A DNA stretch of 64,000 bases from Saprospiraceae bacterium (GTDB lineage Bacteria; Bacteroidota; Bacteroidia; Chitinophagales; Saprospiraceae): positions 3,673,001 to 3,737,000 of the forward strand of contig JAWKLJ010000002.1 of NCBI GenBank assembly GCA_041392805.1, read 5' to 3'. Shown here in pieces: positions 32,896-41,789 of the stretch. Numbering within the stretch: position 1 is the first letter of the stretch; each line of letters starts with the position of its first letter. Under the pieces are notes generated by a model. The model saw nothing but the letters and a program-made list of their open reading frames with translations, did not search any database and was not told where the DNA came from. The translations under genes were made by a program, and so were the position numbers.

Positions 32896-33396
32896 TCAAT
32901 TCTTGTCTTTGTTGCTTATTAAACTTAACACCAAATTCGTCATAAATATCACCTGACTAAAAAGGGCTATCAAAATTAGGGTAACCAGAATTTGTTTTAC
33001 GATTCTAAACGTATCAAAATCTCCTCCAATTGCCTCTTTATATATCAAACCTGTTATAATGATTAGAACAAAAGTTGAAATCGTGCTTATTACATGAAAT
33101 AAAGTCATCCAATTAATAAGCTTTTTATGTCTTATAAGCCAATAAATGGATCCGATTATTCCTAAGATTAAGGAGAACAATATTCCAATATGAATCGATG
33201 CGATGACAAAATAGGTATCATGCAATTGAAGGTCAATGGCACTATTGATCCCAATCATAGACAATCCTAATATTAGAGGAATTGTTCCCCAAATTGATTG
33301 ATAGGGCTTATTAAGGATTCGATTCATATCGTAAGTTTTTATATAAGACTTCAAAATAGCGATAAATTGTTTATTGATACCTCCTTTTATATCCAT
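32896..33396 (-). CDS. Small membrane protein with a cytochrome-oxidase-I-like HDTYFV motif
   Basis: The 166-aa protein has four hydrophobic helices (IWGTIPLILGLSMIGIN, ASIHIGILFSLILGIIGSIYWLI, LFHVISTISTFVLIIITGLIY, ILVTLILIALFSQVIFMTNLVL). The loop LQLHDTYFVIASIHIGILFS closely resembles the HDTYYVVAHFHY segment of heme-copper oxidase subunit I, although the second His of the oxidase heme pair is not in the same spacing. Similar short proteins exist in Bacteroidota without a known role. A start at the internal Met (MNRILNKPYQ) is also possible. It is probably co-transcribed with the DUF998 gene. Confidence 0.7.
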   Translation of the reverse strand: MDIKGGINKQFIAILKSYIKTYDMNRILNKPYQSIWGTIPLILGLSMIGINSAIDLQLHDTYFVIASIHIGILFSLILGIIGSIYWLIRHKKLINWMTLFHVISTISTFVLIIITGLIYKEAIGGDFDTFRIVKQILVTLILIALFSQVIFMTNLVLSLISNKDKN

Positions 33397-33410
33397 TGTT
33401 TAAGATCTTC

Positions 33411-33442
33411 GTTTTCACTTACCCACAAAAATGGTCAGGGTA
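33411..33442. repeat. Element D, half copy
   Basis: GTTTTCACTTACCCACAAAAATGGTCAGGG resembles the right arm at 58248-58283 (TTTCACTTG...CACAAAAATTGTCAGAG). It lies in the gap between two divergent genes. Confidence 0.4.
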
Positions 33443-33550
33443 GGTATTTCTCCTAGTCGTTATGACATATATCAAACCGCTACTTGATAAAAATCATAAT
33501 GCCCCCGATGGCTTTAAAATACTTTTGTGGCAGCAAAATCACCAACTCTC

Positions 33551-34507
33551 ATGGAGCTGCTATTCAATAAAATATTTTTACAACACGAAACGGGTATGCA
33601 TCCGGAAAATGCTAAGCGATTGGCAGCCTTTTCGGGCCTGCGGGAAGTAGAAATAATGGATGGGGCCCCTTTTCTTGAGCTTATCCATCATCCAGCCTAT
33701 ATTAAAAAAGTAAAAAATGCATTTAAGTCGGCAGATTGGTTGGATCAAGACACTAGGGTCTCTGCGGGCAGTTATGCGGCGGCAGTGGCGGCCGTAGGGG
33801 CAACAATCATGGCGAGCGAATCAGGCGATTTTGCCCTGGTCCGGCCTCCCGGACACCACGCTTATCCGGACCACTCCAGCGGTTTTTGTCTATTCAACAA
33901 TATCGCCATTGCTACCCAAAAACTTGTTCAAGAAGGTAAACGGGTGTTAATATTCGATTTCGACGGGCATTTAGGGGATGGCACTTCTCATATCTTTTAT
34001 GATACAGATCAGGTATTATATTGGTCTATCCACCAATATCCAGCGTTTCCCGGAAACGGACGGGGTAATGAAATTGGGGAGGGGAAAGGGAAAGGGTTTA
34101 CGATCAATGTGCCACTGCCGCCCCAAAGTGGTGACGATATTTTCATGAACGCCGTAAATGCTTTTCTACCCGTGGTGGAACAATTCCAGCCAGATATCAT
34201 AGCTATATCGGCAGGCTTTGATGCACATGCTTTCGATTTATTGTTGGAATTGCGTGTAACGGCTGGGAGCTTTTACCAAGTGGGCAAAAAACTAAAAGAA
34301 GGATCCTTTCCGCTTTTTGCTACGTTGGAAGGTGGCTATAACGTGGAAATGCTGCCTCATTGCATCCACAATTTCTTAGCTGGGGTAAATGCAGAGGCCA
34401 TGCCTTTTACGGAGTCCACCACAACTTCTTCCAGAACGGTTTGGGAGGAGTATGAATTGAGACTGCATTCATTATTTTATTTTTTAAAACCTTATTGGAA
34501 ATTTTAA
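33551..34507 (+). CDS. Histone deacetylase family (class II-like) protein, AcuC-type
   Basis: I choose ATG 33551 (MELLFNKIFLQHETGMHPEN), since family members begin at this point. A GTG at 33527 is in frame. The 318-aa protein has RPPGHHAYPDHSSGFCLFNN (catalytic His pair), FDFDGHLGDGTSHIF (zinc Asp and His; the usual D-V-H-H-G-N-G-T has one His replaced by Leu), and ISAGFDAHAFD (zinc Asp). It would remove acetyl groups from lysines or small amides. It is 4 bp upstream of a Pat-type acetyltransferase gene, so the pair probably controls protein acetylation, as AcuC and AcuA do in Bacillus. Confidence 0.9.
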   Translation: MELLFNKIFLQHETGMHPENAKRLAAFSGLREVEIMDGAPFLELIHHPAYIKKVKNAFKSADWLDQDTRVSAGSYAAAVAAVGATIMASESGDFALVRPPGHHAYPDHSSGFCLFNNIAIATQKLVQEGKRVLIFDFDGHLGDGTSHIFYDTDQVLYWSIHQYPAFPGNGRGNEIGEGKGKGFTINVPLPPQSGDDIFMNAVNAFLPVVEQFQPDIIAISAGFDAHAFDLLLELRVTAGSFYQVGKKLKEGSFPLFATLEGGYNVEMLPHCIHNFLAGVNAEAMPFTESTTTSSRTVWEEYELRLHSLFYFLKPYWKF

Positions 34508-34511
34508 GCTG

Positions 34512-37175
34512 ATGGCACACCGACTAGAAAAAATTTTTCAACCAAAAACGATTGCGGCTATTGGCGCCTCTGACCAGGAAGGATCAGTGGGCAATGCCTT
34601 GATTAAAAACCTTTTAAAGGGAACCTTTACTGGGAAAATTTATCCTGTAAATCCTGGCCACCCCACGATACAGGGTTTGAAAAGTTATCACACCGTACGA
34701 GAGATTCCGGATCAGATTGATTTGGCTGTAATCGCCACCCCTGCCAAGGCAGTGCCCAGGGTCGTGGATGAATGTGGAAAAGCAGGTGTAGGGGGATTGG
34801 TAATCCTATCTGCAGGTTTCAATGAAGCGGGGGAAGCAGGAACAAGCATGTATAATGAAATTCTGCAAACAGCGAGGCAATATGATATGAGGGTCATTGG
34901 GCCCAATTGCTTAGGGTTTATTAACCCAGCGATGGGACTAAACGCGAGCTTTGCAGCAGATATGGCGCTGCCTGGAAAAATTGCTTTTATTTCGCAGAGT
35001 GGCGCTTTGTGTACCAGTATCCTGGACTGGTCGCTTGATCAGAGCGTTGGTTTTAGCCATTTTGTTTCTATTGGTTCCATGGTAGATGTTGGCTTCGGTG
35101 ATTTAATAGATTATTTTGGTACAGACTCCCAAACGGCCTGTATCCTCATTTATATGGAAAGCCTTAAGTATCCCCGGCAGTTTATGAGCGCAGCAAGGGC
35201 CTTTGCCCGCAATAAGCCTATTATTTTGTTGAAATCTGGCAAAAGTGAAGCCGGGGCAAAAGCGTCTATGTCACATACGGGTTCTCTGGCGGGCAGCGAT
35301 GCTGTGTTTAGGGCAGCTTTCAGACGGGCAGGTATCCTGCAGGTAGACACGATCGAGCAATTGTTCGACCTGGCACAGGCCGTTGCCACCCAACCCTTGC
35401 TTACTGGCAACCGCCTGGCAATCGTAACCAATGCTGGTGGCCCGGGTGTATTGGCTACTGACTTTTTAACGAGCAATGGTGGGAAATTGGCAGCACTTTC
35501 CCCTAAAACAATGGATCGCCTTGATGCGGTCTTGCCCAGTCATTGGAGCCACAATAATCCTGTTGATATCCTGGGAGATGCCAATGCGGAAAAATACCAG
35601 GAGGCAATTCTGTCTTGTGCGGAAGACGAGGAGGTAGATGCCATTTTAGTTATTTTAACGCCGCAGGATGTCACCGATCCCACAAGTATAGCAAAGGCAG
35701 TCGTTAACTGTAAAAAACACAAACCTATTTTTGCCTGTTGGATGGGAGAAGCAGAAGTAAAAGCAGGCCGGGAAGTATTGGAAGCAGGTAAGATTCCAAA
35801 CTATCGATATCCGGAAAATGCAGTAGATGTATTCCTTAAAATGTACCATTACAGCAGAAGCCTGGAACTCTTATATGAAACGCCCCCAAACATTCCTGAA
35901 AGTCTGGATTTCGAAAAAGAACCGGCCCAAAAATTAGTTCGAAGTATCTTGAGATCGGGCAGACATCAAATGACCGAATTAGAGGCCAAGCAATTGATTA
36001 ATTATTATGGTATACCAACACCTCCGGGTAAAGTATTGCAATCAGCTGAATCGGCAGCCAATTATGCCCTTGAAATAGGCTTTCCGGTGGTCATGAAGAT
36101 CGCTTCCGCTGAAATAGCCCATAAATCGGACATTGGAGGCGTAGTCCTGGACATTATCTCGCCGGAGGCTGCCAAGGCAGCTTTTGATAAAATCATGGCC
36201 AATACACAACACCACTTCCCTGCCGCCAACCTGGAGGGGGTAAGGGTTGAAAAGATGATCAACAAAAAATACGAATTGCTAATTGGAGCCAAAAAAGATC
36301 CCATTTTCGGACCAGTCATCGTTTTCGGTAGTGGTGGGGTATTGGTAGAATTATACAACGATACGAACATGGGCTTACCGCCCTTAAATATGGCGCTGGC
36401 CAAACGGATTATCGAAAACACTAAGGTGTACCAGCTACTACAAGGCTATCGAGGTATGCCAGGTGTGGATATAGAAGCTGTTCAATTCTTATTGGTCAAA
36501 TTCGCCTATCTTTTGATGGATTTACCTGAAATCAAAGAAATCGATATCAATCCTTATGCCATTGATGAGGAGGGTGGTCTGGCCTTGGATGCCCACATCG
36601 TATTGGACCAAGACTTTGTTCCTGATGCCAAGCTGCCTTATAAGCATTTAGTCATACCTCCTTACCCTGCTCAATACCAACGGGAGGTTGTGATGAAAAA
36701 TGGGAAAAAAGCTTTGCTACGCCCCATCCGTCCGGAGGACGAACCCCTGGAGGCAGGCATGTTCGGACAACTTTCCAAACGATCTATTTACATGCGCTTC
36801 TTTGGCTTTGTCCCACATGTCAGCCATGAATTACTGACTCGATTCACCCAAATCGATTACGATCGAGAAATGGCCATCATCGCCGAAGTCGAAGAAAATG
36901 GTAAGAAGAAAATGGCGGGCGTAGTCCGGATCATCAGCGACCCCTGGAAGGAAACGGCCGAATACGCTATTGTGGTTGCCGATCCCTGGCAAGCTTTAGG
37001 CCTTGGCGACGTGATGACTGATTTCATTTTGGAGATCGCTCGTGACATGGGAATAGAGAAGGTCCATGCAGAAGTCTTGAATGTCAATAAGATTATGAAT
37101 GGAATGTTGGAAGATCGAGGCTTCACTAGAAAAGACGCAGATTTGGGGGTCAATTATATGGAATTGTCAATATAG
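34512..37175 (+). CDS. Pat-type protein lysine acetyltransferase: ADP-forming acyl-CoA synthetase fused to GNAT
   Basis: The 887-aa protein has the size of Salmonella Pat/E. coli PatZ. Residues 1-460: CoA-binding and succinyl-CoA-synthetase-like parts (IAAIGASDQEGSVGNALIKN, IAFISQSGALCTSILDW, MSHTGSLAGSDAVFRAAF with His255). Residues 475-695: ATP-grasp domain (LINYYGIPTPPGKVL...VVMKIASAEIAHKSDIGGVV). Residues 715-887: GNAT domain (ALLRPIRPEDEPLEAGMF, YAIVVADPWQALGLGDVMTDFIL). Known relatives acetylate acetyl-CoA synthetase and other enzymes. The His in SHTG aligns with the phosphorylated His of ADP-forming acetyl-CoA synthetases, so the synthetase half may still be active. Directly coupled to the deacetylase gene. 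Confidence 0.93.
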   Translation: MAHRLEKIFQPKTIAAIGASDQEGSVGNALIKNLLKGTFTGKIYPVNPGHPTIQGLKSYHTVREIPDQIDLAVIATPAKAVPRVVDECGKAGVGGLVILSAGFNEAGEAGTSMYNEILQTARQYDMRVIGPNCLGFINPAMGLNASFAADMALPGKIAFISQSGALCTSILDWSLDQSVGFSHFVSIGSMVDVGFGDLIDYFGTDSQTACILIYMESLKYPRQFMSAARAFARNKPIILLKSGKSEAGAKASMSHTGSLAGSDAVFRAAFRRAGILQVDTIEQLFDLAQAVATQPLLTGNRLAIVTNAGGPGVLATDFLTSNGGKLAALSPKTMDRLDAVLPSHWSHNNPVDILGDANAEKYQEAILSCAEDEEVDAILVILTPQDVTDPTSIAKAVVNCKKHKPIFACWMGEAEVKAGREVLEAGKIPNYRYPENAVDVFLKMYHYSRSLELLYETPPNIPESLDFEKEPAQKLVRSILRSGRHQMTELEAKQLINYYGIPTPPGKVLQSAESAANYALEIGFPVVMKIASAEIAHKSDIGGVVLDIISPEAAKAAFDKIMANTQHHFPAANLEGVRVEKMINKKYELLIGAKKDPIFGPVIVFGSGGVLVELYNDTNMGLPPLNMALAKRIIENTKVYQLLQGYRGMPGVDIEAVQFLLVKFAYLLMDLPEIKEIDINPYAIDEEGGLALDAHIVLDQDFVPDAKLPYKHLVIPPYPAQYQREVVMKNGKKALLRPIRPEDEPLEAGMFGQLSKRSIYMRFFGFVPHVSHELLTRFTQIDYDREMAIIAEVEENGKKKMAGVVRIISDPWKETAEYAIVVADPWQALGLGDVMTDFILEIARDMGIEKVHAEVLNVNKIMNGMLEDRGFTRKDADLGVNYMELSI

Positions 37176-37180
37176 CCGAG

Positions 37181-37232
37181 ATAGCCATCAAAAGTTTGGC
37201 CAGGTGCCCCTTGGTAAACTTCTGATGGCTAT
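37181..37232. repeat. Element C hairpin, copy 1, directly after the Pat gene
   Basis: ATAGCCATCAAAAGTTT pairs with AAACTTCTGATGGCTAT with one mismatch. The loop contains CCAGGTGCCCC. The second copy at 49827-49875 shares arms and loop. It begins 6 bp after the stop codon and probably acts as a 3' end structure. Confidence 0.7.
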
Positions 37233-37322
37233 AGCTGTGGTTTTATATTTTATTTTTCAAACTATTTGCCATTCTAATTCGTTGTTGAATTCTTTAATTT
37301 TTATGTGTTTTAATGTATTTCT

Positions 37323-37538
37323 CTATCCTTCAAGTAGGCTATTAGGGTCTTCCAGTTTATCAATGTTGTAAAATCCCAATGTAATGTGCTTTTTTGCAAA
37401 TCTAAGATATGCAAAGTCCTTTCCGTTATTAAACCCCATTTTATTTCCTCCATTTGCAGTTGGTTTGTTTTGCTTGCCACTAACATAAACTTCGATCTGG
37501 GGGTTGGGGAGTGATTGAAGTCTTATTTCTATGGACAC
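37323..37538 (-). CDS. Possible small hypothetical protein or gene fragment
   Basis: A 71-aa frame (MSIEIRLQSLPNPQIEVYVS... KDFAYLRFAKKHITLGFYN) with protein-like composition in the gap between the Pat gene and the IS66 remnant. It has no neighbour on its strand, no recognisable family and no clear start signal. It may be the 3' part of a gene cut by the transposon. Low confidence. Confidence 0.25.
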   Translation of the reverse strand: MSIEIRLQSLPNPQIEVYVSGKQNKPTANGGNKMGFNNGKDFAYLRFAKKHITLGFYNIDKLEDPNSLLEG

Positions 37539-37592
37539 CTATAATTACAAATTGAAGTTATTACTACCGTCAAATAATCACTTTTATCTCCC

Positions 37593-38341
37593 GTTTTACA
37601 CACCGATGAAACGGGGGTACGGATTGGCAAAGAACGTCAATGGATGCATGTCATATGCACGAGTACATTTACCTATTTGTATGTGCATAAGACTCGGGGG
37701 GTAAAAAAGCCATAAAAAGTGACATGGCAGCCTTGTTTACCTATGTCGGTACATTGATTCATGACTGTTTTGGTTCTTATTGGGGGCTGACCAAAGCCAA
37801 GCATGCACTATGTGGTCCACACTTATTGCGGGAGCTAACTGGTCTGGTAGAAGCTGGCAGTCCACGGGCAGGGCAAATGCATACCTTAATCTTGGGATTA
37901 TACCAAGCAAAACTAGCTGCAAAGCCGTTCAGTTCGAGACATAAAGCCTGGCGCACTTACGATGAAATCTGCCAATTGGCTGATGATTATGAACCGCCAC
38001 CCGAGCCACGACCACGCGGCAAATACAAAAGAACCAAAGGACGAAACTTAGCCGAAAGGCTGATCAAATATAAAACCGAGGTACTCCGATTCGCCCTGGA
38101 ACCAAACATACCTTTTTCCAATAATCAGGCCGAACGAGATATTCGCCCCGTCAAGGGTAAGCAAAAAGTGGCTGGTTGTTTTCGCACTGTTCAAGGCGCT
38201 ATGCGCTATGCCAGACTTCAAAGCATATTCTCCTCTTGGCGAAAGCAAGGTTATTCAACATTCATAGAACTAAAAGCCATTTTAGATGGAAATTCTTTTC
38301 AGTTTATGGACTACCTGACCAAAATAGTCATTATGGAATAA
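37593..38341 (+). pseudogene. IS66-family transposase remnant (5' truncated, frameshifted)
   Basis: Translation from 37593 gives VLHTDETGVRIGKERQWMHV (first catalytic Asp), then a frame change at a run of six G (37696-37701) leads into HDCFGSYWGL (second Asp) and NNQAERDIRPVKGKQKVAGC (Glu), the IS66 TnpC core and tail. The N-terminal half, the TnpA/TnpB helper genes and the terminal repeats are not seen. An ORF starting at 37724 covers only the part after the frameshift. Confidence 0.85.
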
Positions 38342-38458
38342 TTATTTTAAAATTATCGTACATTGTCGCCTTTCTTCAGCACTTTGATTATCTTAATTAG
38401 AGTTAAGGTGTTGAAATATTCATAATCATTTTTCAACCATTGTAAAAAAAACTAAACA

Positions 38459-39202
38459 ATGAAACTAAATTTGTCTACGCTCTTTTTGTTGGTAAGTATT
38501 TCCATTTCAGCTCAAACTTATGTGAGTATCCCTTGGAGAGCAGGTTCTATTGTGAAAAACGGTGAAGTAAAACAAGGCGCCATTCGACTTGGTGGAGACT
38601 TAGGTGCACCATGGCTGAATCATGCTAAAGTTTATTTTGTATCGGCAGAAAACTATATAGCGGGAAAAACCCCCAAGAAGAAATTCCAAGAGGAATATAG
38701 TCCAGAAGATATTGAGGGGTACACCACTTTTACCGAAGAAAAAGATGGCAAAAGGATTGAAATGAACTTCGTGACAGATGAAGTAATGATAGAGGGCACC
38801 CTTAAGAAGAAGAACGCAAAAGCATTTTTGAGAATCAATGAACAAGGTGCTGTCAATATATATTCTTATATTCCTAAACCGGAAAAAAACTACAACCCAT
38901 TAGCTTCAGACCGAGAACGAGAACTGAACAACCAATATGCTTTAGACCACTCAACATACTACTTGAGGAAAGGGGATGCCGAGCTTATTCCAGCAGCAGA
39001 ATGCGTACTTATCGATTATTTGAAAGAGTGTCCAGAAGTAGTCGAGAAAATCAAGAATGAATCATATGGATTTAAACCTTTAGCAGAAAGAAAAAAGAGG
39101 AAAGGTTTAGGAAAGCTTATGGCAAAATCGATTGGTGATAATGTTTTAGAAAATAAGATTTACTTAGCTATCACCGATTACAATAACTGCGTCGATAAAT
39201 AG
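38459..39202 (+). CDS. Hypothetical exported protein
   Basis: The 247-aa protein starts with a signal peptide (MKLNLSTLFLLVSISISAQT) and is otherwise charged, with mixed alpha/beta composition. Residues 40-130 (VKQGAIRLGGDLGAPWLNHAKVYFVS, EEYSPEDIEGYTTF) look like a beta-rich domain found in Bacteroidota periplasmic proteins; the C-terminal part is helical. I do not recognise a family. It is transcribed alone and ends at a clear terminator. Confidence 0.8.
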   Translation: MKLNLSTLFLLVSISISAQTYVSIPWRAGSIVKNGEVKQGAIRLGGDLGAPWLNHAKVYFVSAENYIAGKTPKKKFQEEYSPEDIEGYTTFTEEKDGKRIEMNFVTDEVMIEGTLKKKNAKAFLRINEQGAVNIYSYIPKPEKNYNPLASDRERELNNQYALDHSTYYLRKGDAELIPAAECVLIDYLKECPEVVEKIKNESYGFKPLAERKKRKGLGKLMAKSIGDNVLENKIYLAITDYNNCVDK

Positions 39203-39209
39203 ACTCCTG

Positions 39210-39245
39210 AGGCCGCAAAATCACGTTTGTTTTGCGGCCTTATTT
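39210..39245 (+). terminator. Intrinsic terminator
   Basis: AGGCCGCAAAA (39210-39220) is a perfect 11-bp partner of TTTTGCGGCCT (39230-39240), followed by TATTT. It serves the upstream hypothetical gene and possibly, in reverse, the bestrophin gene. Confidence 0.85.
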
Positions 39246-39322
39246 AGGGTGGAAATATACCAAGCTTTTTGTAGTTTGCAACTACAAATCTATATGTAGC
39301 CCTACCCTTTACGAGGGTTGCC

Positions 39323-40357
39323 CTACATCAATACACCATCCTTAGCGTTAATCGGAGGTGGTAAATCTTTTTCGCCGAGCATTTCACGCAAATCTATTTC
39401 AATTGTTCTGCATAAAGACAACATAGGTATATCGTTCGCCATGCCTTGGAATGGATTTTCGGAATAATCTCCTACTATTTCCATCATTACATATACCCAA
39501 CCAATCAAAGCCGTTATTGGTATGGATAACCAAATTCCCCAAACACCTAAACTACTTAATTCTGGTATCATACTAAATGGTAAAAGGGCAATGAATATAC
39601 CTACGAAATATCGGCTCATATTAGCGTATTGACGTGGTAAAGGGAATTTCTTGATCCTTTCATTTCTCCCTTGAAGGGTATAAAAACTTTTTAGCAGATT
39701 AACCATTTCCATATGCCTGAAATCTTCTATTAGTTCTTGCTCCCGAAGGCTTCGAAGGTCTCTTGATTGGTCGTTAATAATTTGGGTAGCCGTATTTGCA
39801 TAATTTATCAATCGATTATAAGCTTCTGCTGGTAAGAATTGTTTTAGTTCGGTGCGCGTCACTTTATCATCTATTAATCCTATTCCAAATTTCTCTTGAT
39901 ACATTTTTGCCGTTCTTGCGGTATGACCGCCCTGGCTGATATGCTCCCAAGGTGTTGCCACCAACAACTGACTTCGATGAGCGTATAACCAGCCGATATG
40001 GCGATAAATCAACCTTTGTTTAATGGCATGGATTTGTTCCTCAGGTACTTTGTTCTCTGCAAAGAAATTGGTAACGAAACCATCAACCATCATACCCCAA
40101 GAACGGCTATCATTTACAATACCGCCCCAGATTTTTCGGGCCTCCCACATCCGGTCATAGGCTTGGTTATTTTTAAAGCCAACATAGAAGGCAACTGCTG
40201 TACCGATGATAGATACGGGAAGCCATGGTATCCTTATTTCAAGTATATGGTAATGGTAGAGCAAGGCGATGGTACTCATTAACATCAATAGCCAGGCGAC
40301 ATGGTGGCCCGTCCATTTAATTAAGCTGTTGAGACTTATTCCTTTAGTTACAATCAT
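39323..40357 (-). CDS. Bestrophin-like anion channel protein
   Basis: The 344-aa protein has the bestrophin/UPF0187 layout: N-terminal helices (VAWLLMLMSTIALLYHYHIL and LPVSIIGTAVAFYVGFKNNQAYDRMWEARKIWG, where NNQAYDRMWEAR is the family's most conserved motif), a long helical middle, and a second hydrophobic pair (YFVGIFIALLPFSMIPELSSL, GIWLSIPITALIGWVYVMMEIVGDYSENPF). Bacterial bestrophins form pentameric ion channels in the inner membrane. Ion selectivity cannot be predicted here. Transcribed alone. Confidence 0.9.
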   Translation of the reverse strand: MIVTKGISLNSLIKWTGHHVAWLLMLMSTIALLYHYHILEIRIPWLPVSIIGTAVAFYVGFKNNQAYDRMWEARKIWGGIVNDSRSWGMMVDGFVTNFFAENKVPEEQIHAIKQRLIYRHIGWLYAHRSQLLVATPWEHISQGGHTARTAKMYQEKFGIGLIDDKVTRTELKQFLPAEAYNRLINYANTATQIINDQSRDLRSLREQELIEDFRHMEMVNLLKSFYTLQGRNERIKKFPLPRQYANMSRYFVGIFIALLPFSMIPELSSLGVWGIWLSIPITALIGWVYVMMEIVGDYSENPFQGMANDIPMLSLCRTIEIDLREMLGEKDLPPPINAKDGVLM

Positions 40358-40385
40358 ATGACCAATTTAAATACCTTCTCTATGA

Positions 40386-40442
40386 ATCGGCATTCTATAA
40401 GTAAATATTTGCAGCCCAAAAGGCTACCTCCAAACAAGCACT
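40386..40442. repeat. Element E, right half only
   Basis: ATCGGCATTCTATAAGTAAA... to ...CAAACAAGCACT matches 3291-3347 with about three differences in 57 bp. Its outer edge coincides with the stop codon of the SNase-like gene (40441-40443). Confidence 0.8.
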
Positions 40443-41472
40443 AAGAAAGAAAAACAATATTCCCAGGGTCCGTCAACAACTTAAAATTGGTTTTACTGAC
40501 CTCAACAATAGCATCCAGGCGAACAAAGTCCCGTTCTGCAATGAGAAATACATAAGGATTGGTATCATCAAAAAAGCTACTCAGGAAGATATCCGTTTCC
40601 GAGGCCTGAAAGGCTTTCTTTGCTTTCACGGCTTCGTAGTAAGCATCATTTTGTCGCTGAAACTGGTGTTTGATAATTCGTCGGAATAGATAAGGGAAAA
40701 TGAGGTATTCATCTGTAAGTTGAGAACGCTTGTCCAATTCAATTCCTTCAAGGGTCTTGTCTACGGACCATACCCCCATCTTCTGTCGTTTGGCATTTTT
40801 ATAACCATCTATCAATTTTTGTCGCAATTTGGCAGCCAGGGTCATAAAGAAGTAGGGATAAACCATCCCGGTCGCGATCAGTTTATAATTGCCAGAGGTC
40901 TTTATTTTTGCCGCTACTTCAGTCGTACTGAGGTTGCTTCCGTCTGCGGTAGAAGTGGTACCCCCAAACACCCAGGAGAGGGGCCTTCCTTTCATATCCA
41001 TATCGTTTACGATAACATAACCCTCTAGTTTATCTTCATTTTTCTTGTCATAGGTGACCTTACTTGCTTTAACTGTAACGGATTTCACCCACTTGGCGCC
41101 AAATTTGCTTCCCCATTCGGTGGACGCCACCCCTAAATAGCTAAGCAATTTTTCGGTCGCCAGTTCCCCAAATGTTTCTGGCTGTTTATAATTGCCTGCT
41201 TTGGGTTTTTCCGCTTTAGCGAATGTTTTTCCGGCCATATCTTTGGGAGGAGGTACGGGCGTGGGGCCATAATGGGTCTCTAAGGCATCCAGGCCTTGCA
41301 GGCGCAGTTGTACGCTGCCTTTGCCTGCTTCGAGTTTCTCGGTGAAGATTTCTCGGTGTTCCGTCAGAACTTTATCCCACATTTTGGGGTCATTAGCTTC
41401 GAACATGAGTGAATCACCATCGGGCGAGTAGCCAACGACATGAAAGTGGCCCTTGATCAGGAAGTACTCCAT
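40441..41472 (-). CDS. SNase-like (thermonuclease fold) protein
   Basis: In this 343-aa protein, VVGYSPDGDSLMFEA followed by VQLRLQGLDALETHYG matches the start of the staphylococcal-nuclease fold (G-D-S/T-x and R-L-x-G-I-D-A/T-P-E), with Leu-Glu-Thr in place of Pro-Glu. KTFAKAE... and ATEKLLSYLGV continue the fold. The catalytic Arg/Glu pattern is incomplete, and about 150 extra C-terminal residues are not part of the usual nuclease. No signal peptide. Nuclease activity is therefore uncertain. The 3' end runs into a half copy of element E. Confidence 0.7.
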   Translation of the reverse strand: MEYFLIKGHFHVVGYSPDGDSLMFEANDPKMWDKVLTEHREIFTEKLEAGKGSVQLRLQGLDALETHYGPTPVPPPKDMAGKTFAKAEKPKAGNYKQPETFGELATEKLLSYLGVASTEWGSKFGAKWVKSVTVKASKVTYDKKNEDKLEGYVIVNDMDMKGRPLSWVFGGTTSTADGSNLSTTEVAAKIKTSGNYKLIATGMVYPYFFMTLAAKLRQKLIDGYKNAKRQKMGVWSVDKTLEGIELDKRSQLTDEYLIFPYLFRRIIKHQFQRQNDAYYEAVKAKKAFQASETDIFLSSFFDDTNPYVFLIAERDFVRLDAIVEVSKTNFKLLTDPGNIVFLS

Positions 41473-41621
41473 GGGTTATCTGTTTTAGGTATTAATTTAA
41501 ATAGCTGAAAATCTACAAAATATAGTTTGAATTTGCTACTCCTTTTTTTAATGCTGCCTGTAATGAGTTCAACACCCTTACATCCCCCAAACGTATTGAT
41601 TTTTGACAATGGATAGGAAGG

Positions 41622-41789
41622 TTAGAGCATGTTTGGAGGTCACTTTTGGAGATAAAAAGCGTCAATTTTTTGATGAGACAAGGCGCTTTTTGAAGTGCAT
41701 ACCCTTAGGTACGGACGAAAAAAGCAACGAAGTATCAGCGAAAAAGAGATGGTTTTTAGCACAAAGGGTGACCTCCAAACATGCTCTTA
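41622..41789. mobile_element. MITE-like element A, copy 2 (162 bp plus TTA duplication)
   Basis: 41625-41786 begins GAGCATGTTTGGAGGTC and ends GACCTCCAAACATGCTC. TTA occurs at 41622-41624 and 41787-41789. The right TTA is the TAA stop codon of the YhcH gene on the other strand, so the element went into a stop codon and the duplication kept it intact. The interior is about 90% identical to copy 1 over 120 bp. Confidence 0.85.

Noticed and set aside
40441..41472. Confident call as active thermonuclease
   Set aside because: The Pro-Glu of the D-A-P-E motif is Leu-Glu and the catalytic Arg pattern is incomplete, so only the fold is claimed.
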